Assembly: GCA_905221605.1 (NCBI GenBank)
Contig: CAJNDS010002819.1
Location: 166,001-205,227 of the forward strand
Direction: 5' to 3'
Source of the DNA: Symbiodinium natans
Taxonomy: Eukaryota > Sar > Dinophyceae > Suessiales > Symbiodiniaceae
DNA: 39,227 bases
The notes under the pieces were generated by a model that was given only the letters and a program-made list of their open reading frames with translations, was not told the origin of the DNA and made no database searches. How positions within the stretch are numbered: the first letter of the stretch is position 1; each line of letters begins with the position of its first letter. Below are positions 35,527 to 39,227 of this stretch, piece after piece. A program made the position numbers and the translations under genes.

Positions 35527-37941
35527 ATGTCTGGGTCTTCCAGCGAGTCCCCAGAATGCCATCCTGACGCATCACGGCTTGCAGCCGCTTGCCAAGAGGA
35601 TCGTTCCTGGGATGAAAGGGATTATTCGCCTTCGCCGGATGCCTTCAGCCCACACCTGAACCTGCAGGATCATAACCTGGCTCGAGCATTTTCCGCCAGG
35701 CCTTCAGCAGCTGAATCCGCAGCCCGCTCCGTCTGGGAGCATGCCACCGACACGCAGCCCCGTGGGTTGCCTCCGCCCGTTTTCCAGCCAAAGCCCCCGA
35801 CAAAGGCCCCCTACTCGGTAAATACCCTTAAGCGCCCTAAGTGCTATCCTTCTGCAGTCAAAGGGCCAGTCGCTAAGCAGAGGCTCTTGCCGCCTTGCCG
35901 GACGGTTCCGGCAAAGGGGGGCTTGTTATTGCCTCCTCAACTGCCCCGAGAGGCCGGGCCTCCTCAGTCGCCATTTCCGGGTCTGCCTAAACCTCACATG
36001 AGACCTCCTCCACGAAGTTTGCAAGCCTGCCTCAAAGTGCCGCCGCCACATGCAGCTCGGGACGCCACGGTGGGACAATCCTTGGAGCACATTGCAGCCA
36101 GCACAGCTCGGGATCCCATCGTGGGGCAGTCCTTGGAGCAATCCAGGAGCACCCCCATTGCACAGCCACCCCAGCCTCGCACGTCTCCAACCTCAACCGG
36201 TTCCTTCTCCACTACCTCGGCCTTGCTAAGCAGCAGAAAGCAAGCATGCTTGCAGACCTGGAAGGAGCTCGTTGCCATGATTGGGGAAGCCTCAGTCCTA
36301 ATGAAAGAGCTCCAATCCTCATCTAATGGAGACGCCCACCTGACCACGGCCATAGCCGCCTTTCAGCCTGGCACTTTGGAGTGCTACCTATCAATTGCCT
36401 CCAAATTTGTTGACTTTGTGATGGCGCAAGGCCAAGACATGTCCAGCCTCTCCTTGGCCTTTCTCGCAGACTTTCTGGAGACCGCCCGCTTGGGCGACGA
36501 GGAGGACAGGGAAGTATGCCGCACAAGCCCTAAACAAACCCTTAAAGCGCTAACGTGGCTGGCCTCTTACGCCCAAATCCCAGTCCTACAAGCTCTGCTT
36601 GGCAATAAGCTCATAGCTGCTTTCCGATCTGACGTAGCCCCCAGAGATCGCAAGGAAGCCTTGCCTCTCCCTCTCGCTGCGGTTGCTGCTTGGGAAGTTT
36701 TGGTCTGTCTAAAATCGACAGCCCCACAACTGCGCCTGCTTCTAGGGGCCTTCCTTTTGGCCTTTTGGGCTAGCCTCCGCTTTGGGGATATGCAACGAAT
36801 TCGCCTTTCTTCCCTGAGCCTCTCCGCCTGCTCCTTGCGAGGAATCTGCTATGCAACAAAGACAACAAACAGAGGACAGCCTTTTGCCGTCAATCCCTTT
36901 GGCCTAACCGGACGAGATATTGCCTCCTCCTGGGTCGTGGCCTGGCTGGCGGAACTGCAACGCAGCTGGTCGGCAACCGAACGGCACTGGGGACCATCTG
37001 CGGAGCCTGATTTCCTGCTGCCAGTCCTCCCCGGCCTAGCCTCGCGTGCCCCCGAGCCCTTCGTTTTCCAACTGCCGATGGCCTATAGCCAAGCCTTGCC
37101 AGCCCTGCGGTGGGCCCTGCAGCTCGTGCCGCCGTCAGGGGTGTCGCCGACCACGCCTGAGGAGTCTCTAGCGTTTACAGTGCACTGCCTCAAAGTGGGC
37201 CTTCTCAGCGCGTCGGCACAGCTCCGCCTGGCCTCGGACACCAGGCGAAAGCAGGGGCACCATAAGGACAGCGTGTCCCTATATGCCCGAGACGATACAA
37301 TCGACGCCCTCTGGGTGCAGTCGGAGGTCATCTCTGCCTGTGCCAAAGGATGGCGGCCTACTCGCCCGATTGCACGCGGCGGACAGGCTCCTACCTTGGA
37401 GGCGTCCTTCACAGTGCCTAGGACCGCATTGCCCTCGGCCCTCTACTTGCCCAGCCTTCCGCCTGGCCTTGACAGGTTCCTACTTCACAGAGAGATAGCT
37501 CAACAACTAGAATCGCACCCGCCCGATCCCACTTCTTTCGCACACTCTGCCTCCGACGAGGAGGCCTGGGAAGTGGAGAGGGCTGCTATCCTCATGCCCT
37601 CTTCCGAATCCGAAGACGACGCGCCTCCGCCTACTGCGCGCGCAAAGTCGTTCAGCTTCGTGCAAAACGGCCCCTGGGGAGCCGTTCACGCCTGTCGCAT
37701 CGGCGACAACGGAGAACCCTTGCCTGCCTGTGGCACACGCCTGTCGGTGGCGGCTTTACCCCTTGAGGAACCGCCAACTAGTCTTCTCTGCAAGCGCAAG
37801 CCTTGTGTAGTGCTGCCTGGCCTAGCTTGCAGCCGAAAAAAGCGTTGTACTGCCATTGCCATGCACGCTACAGTAAGGCCACCTCCCCCTGCCCCCCGTA
37901 GCCCGCTGCCCCACCAAGGTACTGCTACGCCTGGCCCTTAG
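35527..37941 (+). CDS. Tyrosine recombinase (site-specific recombinase/integrase of the YR family)
   Basis: 804 codons from ATG (MSGSSSESPECHPDASRLAA). Residues 1-235 are proline-rich and disordered, with an internal repeat (ARDATVGQSLEH and ARDPIVGQSLEQ). Residues 240-360 look like the helical core-binding domain (TLECYLSIASKFVDFVMAQG). The catalytic domain shows box I Arg in FWASLRFGDMQRIRLSSLSL (R418), a Lys after it (YATKTTNRG), box II as H553-C-L-K556, a GHH motif (H578, H579) and the nucleophilic Tyr in SVSLYARDD (Y586). The family cleaves and rejoins DNA through a 3'-phosphotyrosine. Canonical box II is HxxR; here Lys takes the Arg place. An acidic, basic-ended tail of about 190 residues follows. 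The frame is intact and the catalytic set is nearly complete, so the enzyme may be functional. Confidence 0.8.
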   Translation: MSGSSSESPECHPDASRLAAACQEDRSWDERDYSPSPDAFSPHLNLQDHNLARAFSARPSAAESAARSVWEHATDTQPRGLPPPVFQPKPPTKAPYSVNTLKRPKCYPSAVKGPVAKQRLLPPCRTVPAKGGLLLPPQLPREAGPPQSPFPGLPKPHMRPPPRSLQACLKVPPPHAARDATVGQSLEHIAASTARDPIVGQSLEQSRSTPIAQPPQPRTSPTSTGSFSTTSALLSSRKQACLQTWKELVAMIGEASVLMKELQSSSNGDAHLTTAIAAFQPGTLECYLSIASKFVDFVMAQGQDMSSLSLAFLADFLETARLGDEEDREVCRTSPKQTLKALTWLASYAQIPVLQALLGNKLIAAFRSDVAPRDRKEALPLPLAAVAAWEVLVCLKSTAPQLRLLLGAFLLAFWASLRFGDMQRIRLSSLSLSACSLRGICYATKTTNRGQPFAVNPFGLTGRDIASSWVVAWLAELQRSWSATERHWGPSAEPDFLLPVLPGLASRAPEPFVFQLPMAYSQALPALRWALQLVPPSGVSPTTPEESLAFTVHCLKVGLLSASAQLRLASDTRRKQGHHKDSVSLYARDDTIDALWVQSEVISACAKGWRPTRPIARGGQAPTLEASFTVPRTALPSALYLPSLPPGLDRFLLHREIAQQLESHPPDPTSFAHSASDEEAWEVERAAILMPSSESEDDAPPPTARAKSFSFVQNGPWGAVHACRIGDNGEPLPACGTRLSVAALPLEEPPTSLLCKRKPCVVLPGLACSRKKRCTAIAMHATVRPPPPAPRSPLPHQGTATPGP

Positions 37942-38032
37942 CCGCGCCTTTCTTCTGCAGTTTGCTTAGGGCTGACCGCTTGGGTTGCTAGCATGCCTTT
38001 CGCTATAGCTTGTTTTCGGCTCCAATAGCAGC

Positions 38033-39227
38033 ATGTCCCTCCCCTTGGAAAGTCCGTCGTCCCTCGCCCAACTGTTGGCCGAGCATCAGGTACATGAGCA
38101 CTTCGTGGCCCTGATAACGGCCTCGGGTTTCACGTCGGTGGCGGACTTTGCCTGGGGTTTCCATGTCATCTCTGACCTAGACGCGCTCCTAGCCCAGCTC
38201 AGTGACGAGCAGACCGCGGACCTCGGCCCCGATCCGCCCCGCTCAGTCCACATGGCTCGCATGCGCCGCTGCCTGGATACCGCGCATACACTTATGAGGG
38301 CCTCTGCCCCGGCCTCGGCCTGCGCCTCAGCAGCATCGGCACTCGCCTCTCAGCCTAACACATGGGCGGAGCACCTGCCGCCGCGCCTTACCCCCGAATC
38401 GGTTCAACAAATGCAAGACACCTTTCGGGTTAACTACCCAGGTGAATTGCTTGATCAGGACTCCATGCCTAGCATCCGCCTTCTCAGCCTCGTTCACTTT
38501 AGCCTTAAGCCGGGCCAGAGGCTCAAATGGGTGCCTTGGCAATATAGGCTTTCAGCACGCCAATACCAGGAGTCCATTGAAGCCAAAAGCTCCAAGCCCA
38601 TCAGAACCGAAGCCCAGATACTGGCCTCAGCCTTCTTTGACGATACGCCGGAGATGCCTGTAGAACACATGCGCCTAAGTACAGCATGGTTGGAACGAAT
38701 CCAACAGGTATTCAGGAACGCCTGGGCCCTTTGCGGCGCCGCCCACCTGGCCAACCTCAAAGCCTTTGACAAGCGAGTTCGAGAGTTGTGCTTTGCCTCG
38801 CCCGACCCCGCCTTGGGTCTGCGCACTCCCAATACGGCCGAACTACTTGCCGCAGACAAGAAAATGTGGCAGGTCATTTCGGACCTAGTTGCCCAAAACT
38901 GGACGCTGGATGACGCCTTACACGAGGTCACGGTCATGCGAGGGGACCTGCGCAGCCTCCTCCAGCTCCGGCCCCGCCCACCCCAGCAGCCCCTGCCGCC
39001 AAAAAAGCCTACACTGCCATCCCCGCAGAAGCGCAAAGCCCCGGATATGCCTGCCCAGCCAGACAAAGGGGACAAAGAGAAACGCCCAAAGGGCAGGGGC
39101 AAAGGAAAGGGGGAAGCCCAAGGCCCCCCTCAGAATTGGGCCTCCTCTTTCAAAGGCAAGCCTATCTGCCGCCGGTTTCAGTCTAATGCCTGCCGTTTGC
39201 CTGACTGCAAGTACGCACATGTGTGCG
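38033..39227 (+). CDS. Gag-like protein with CCCH zinc knuckle, open at window edge
   Basis: 398 complete codons from ATG (MSLPLESPSSLAQLLAEHQV) with no stop before the window ends. It begins 91 bp after the recombinase stop. Order: N-terminal helical part; Ala/Ser-rich linker (about 85-105); mostly helical middle region (VQQMQDTFRVNYPGELLDQD, WALCGAAHLANLKAFDKRVR); Pro and Lys/Gly-rich basic stretch (KRPKGRGKGKGEAQG, residues about 355-370); then a CCCH finger with C379-x7-C387-x4-C392-x3-H396 (CRRFQSNACRLPDCKYAH). Dinoflagellate retroelements often carry such a finger before reverse transcriptase. The likely role is nucleic-acid binding; the ORF may continue into a polymerase. No polymerase motif is visible yet. 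Confidence 0.7.
   Translation, partial: MSLPLESPSSLAQLLAEHQVHEHFVALITASGFTSVADFAWGFHVISDLDALLAQLSDEQTADLGPDPPRSVHMARMRRCLDTAHTLMRASAPASACASAASALASQPNTWAEHLPPRLTPESVQQMQDTFRVNYPGELLDQDSMPSIRLLSLVHFSLKPGQRLKWVPWQYRLSARQYQESIEAKSSKPIRTEAQILASAFFDDTPEMPVEHMRLSTAWLERIQQVFRNAWALCGAAHLANLKAFDKRVRELCFASPDPALGLRTPNTAELLAADKKMWQVISDLVAQNWTLDDALHEVTVMRGDLRSLLQLRPRPPQQPLPPKKPTLPSPQKRKAPDMPAQPDKGDKEKRPKGRGKGKGEAQGPPQNWASSFKGKPICRRFQSNACRLPDCKYAHVC

Larger units (their letters stand above)
31300..39227 (+). mobile_element. Tyrosine-recombinase retroelement-like element (DIRS-like?), right end beyond window
   Basis: A compositionally distinct, GCCT-rich block, mostly intronless, with ORFs all on the plus strand. 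It contains proline/alanine-rich ORFs of unknown function, an intact tyrosine recombinase and a gag-like CCCH ORF open to the window edge. Known DIRS-type retroelements combine gag, reverse transcriptase/RNase H and a tyrosine recombinase and lack an integrase. Reverse transcriptase is not visible here and would have to lie to the right. Ends were not located: no long terminal repeats or matching terminal sequences could be recognised. The alternative is a Crypton-type DNA element next to a separate retroelement; the 91-bp spacing and common base composition argue against this. Confidence 0.55.

Noticed and set aside
31300-39227. LTR retrotransposon with integrase
   Set aside because: No integrase or protease motif and no long terminal repeat was found; a tyrosine recombinase is present instead.

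Overview
The window looks like nuclear DNA of a dinoflagellate, most likely of the Symbiodiniaceae type. The evidence is: many short exons with GC-AG and GA-AG introns whose two boundaries share a short repeat; a GGCTCA motif resembling the end of the dinoflagellate spliced leader upstream of five start codons; a ubiquitin-like plus RCC1-like repeat protein of a kind common in these algae; long runs of same-strand genes; a tyrosine-recombinase element with a CCCH gag-like ORF; and interstitial TTTAGGG-type telomere motifs. No rRNA, tRNA or CRISPR array was recognised. All calls come from reading the sequence; no database search was possible.

Bases 1-10,036 form a minus-strand domain of five genes. 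From right to left they are: an unknown three-part gene (9366-10036); an unknown gene of three to four exons (7075-8721); a lysine/proline-rich protein with duplicated nucleoplasmin-like NLS motifs (4967-5665); a C5-cytosine-methyltransferase-like gene (3890 to the left edge, incomplete); and an intronless UBL/RCC1-repeat gene (606-2006) that sits on the same strand inside the methyltransferase's last visible intron. The spaces between and inside these genes carry a degenerate AATAAGGG/CCCTTATT repeat family and long C-runs, including a pair of 75-bp arms in near-perfect inverted orientation (6071-6145 and 6407-6481). The dense repeat blocks stop at about 10,560 in palindromic AT-rich DNA, where gene orientation also switches.

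Bases 10,900-31,000 are plus-strand and read as one large intron-rich gene, possibly two. About 40 short candidate exons can be picked out. The first ones encode the C-terminal half of an adenylate-kinase-like domain. Later ones encode coiled coil, proline-rich and lysine-rich linkers, and a block resembling the core of the flagellar central-pair protein SPEF2/CPC1. The P-loop and everything upstream of it are not visible. Introns hold G-runs, a (GAA)n tract, telomere-like motifs and small inverted repeats.

Bases 31,700-39,227 are a GCCT-rich mobile element on the plus strand. It has several overlapping proline/alanine-rich ORFs, an intact tyrosine recombinase (35527-37941), and 91 bp later a gag-like ORF with a CCCH zinc knuckle that runs off the window. 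Reverse transcriptase, if present, must lie beyond base 39,227. The recombinase therefore precedes the gag-like ORF, an arrangement worth checking against known DIRS-like elements.
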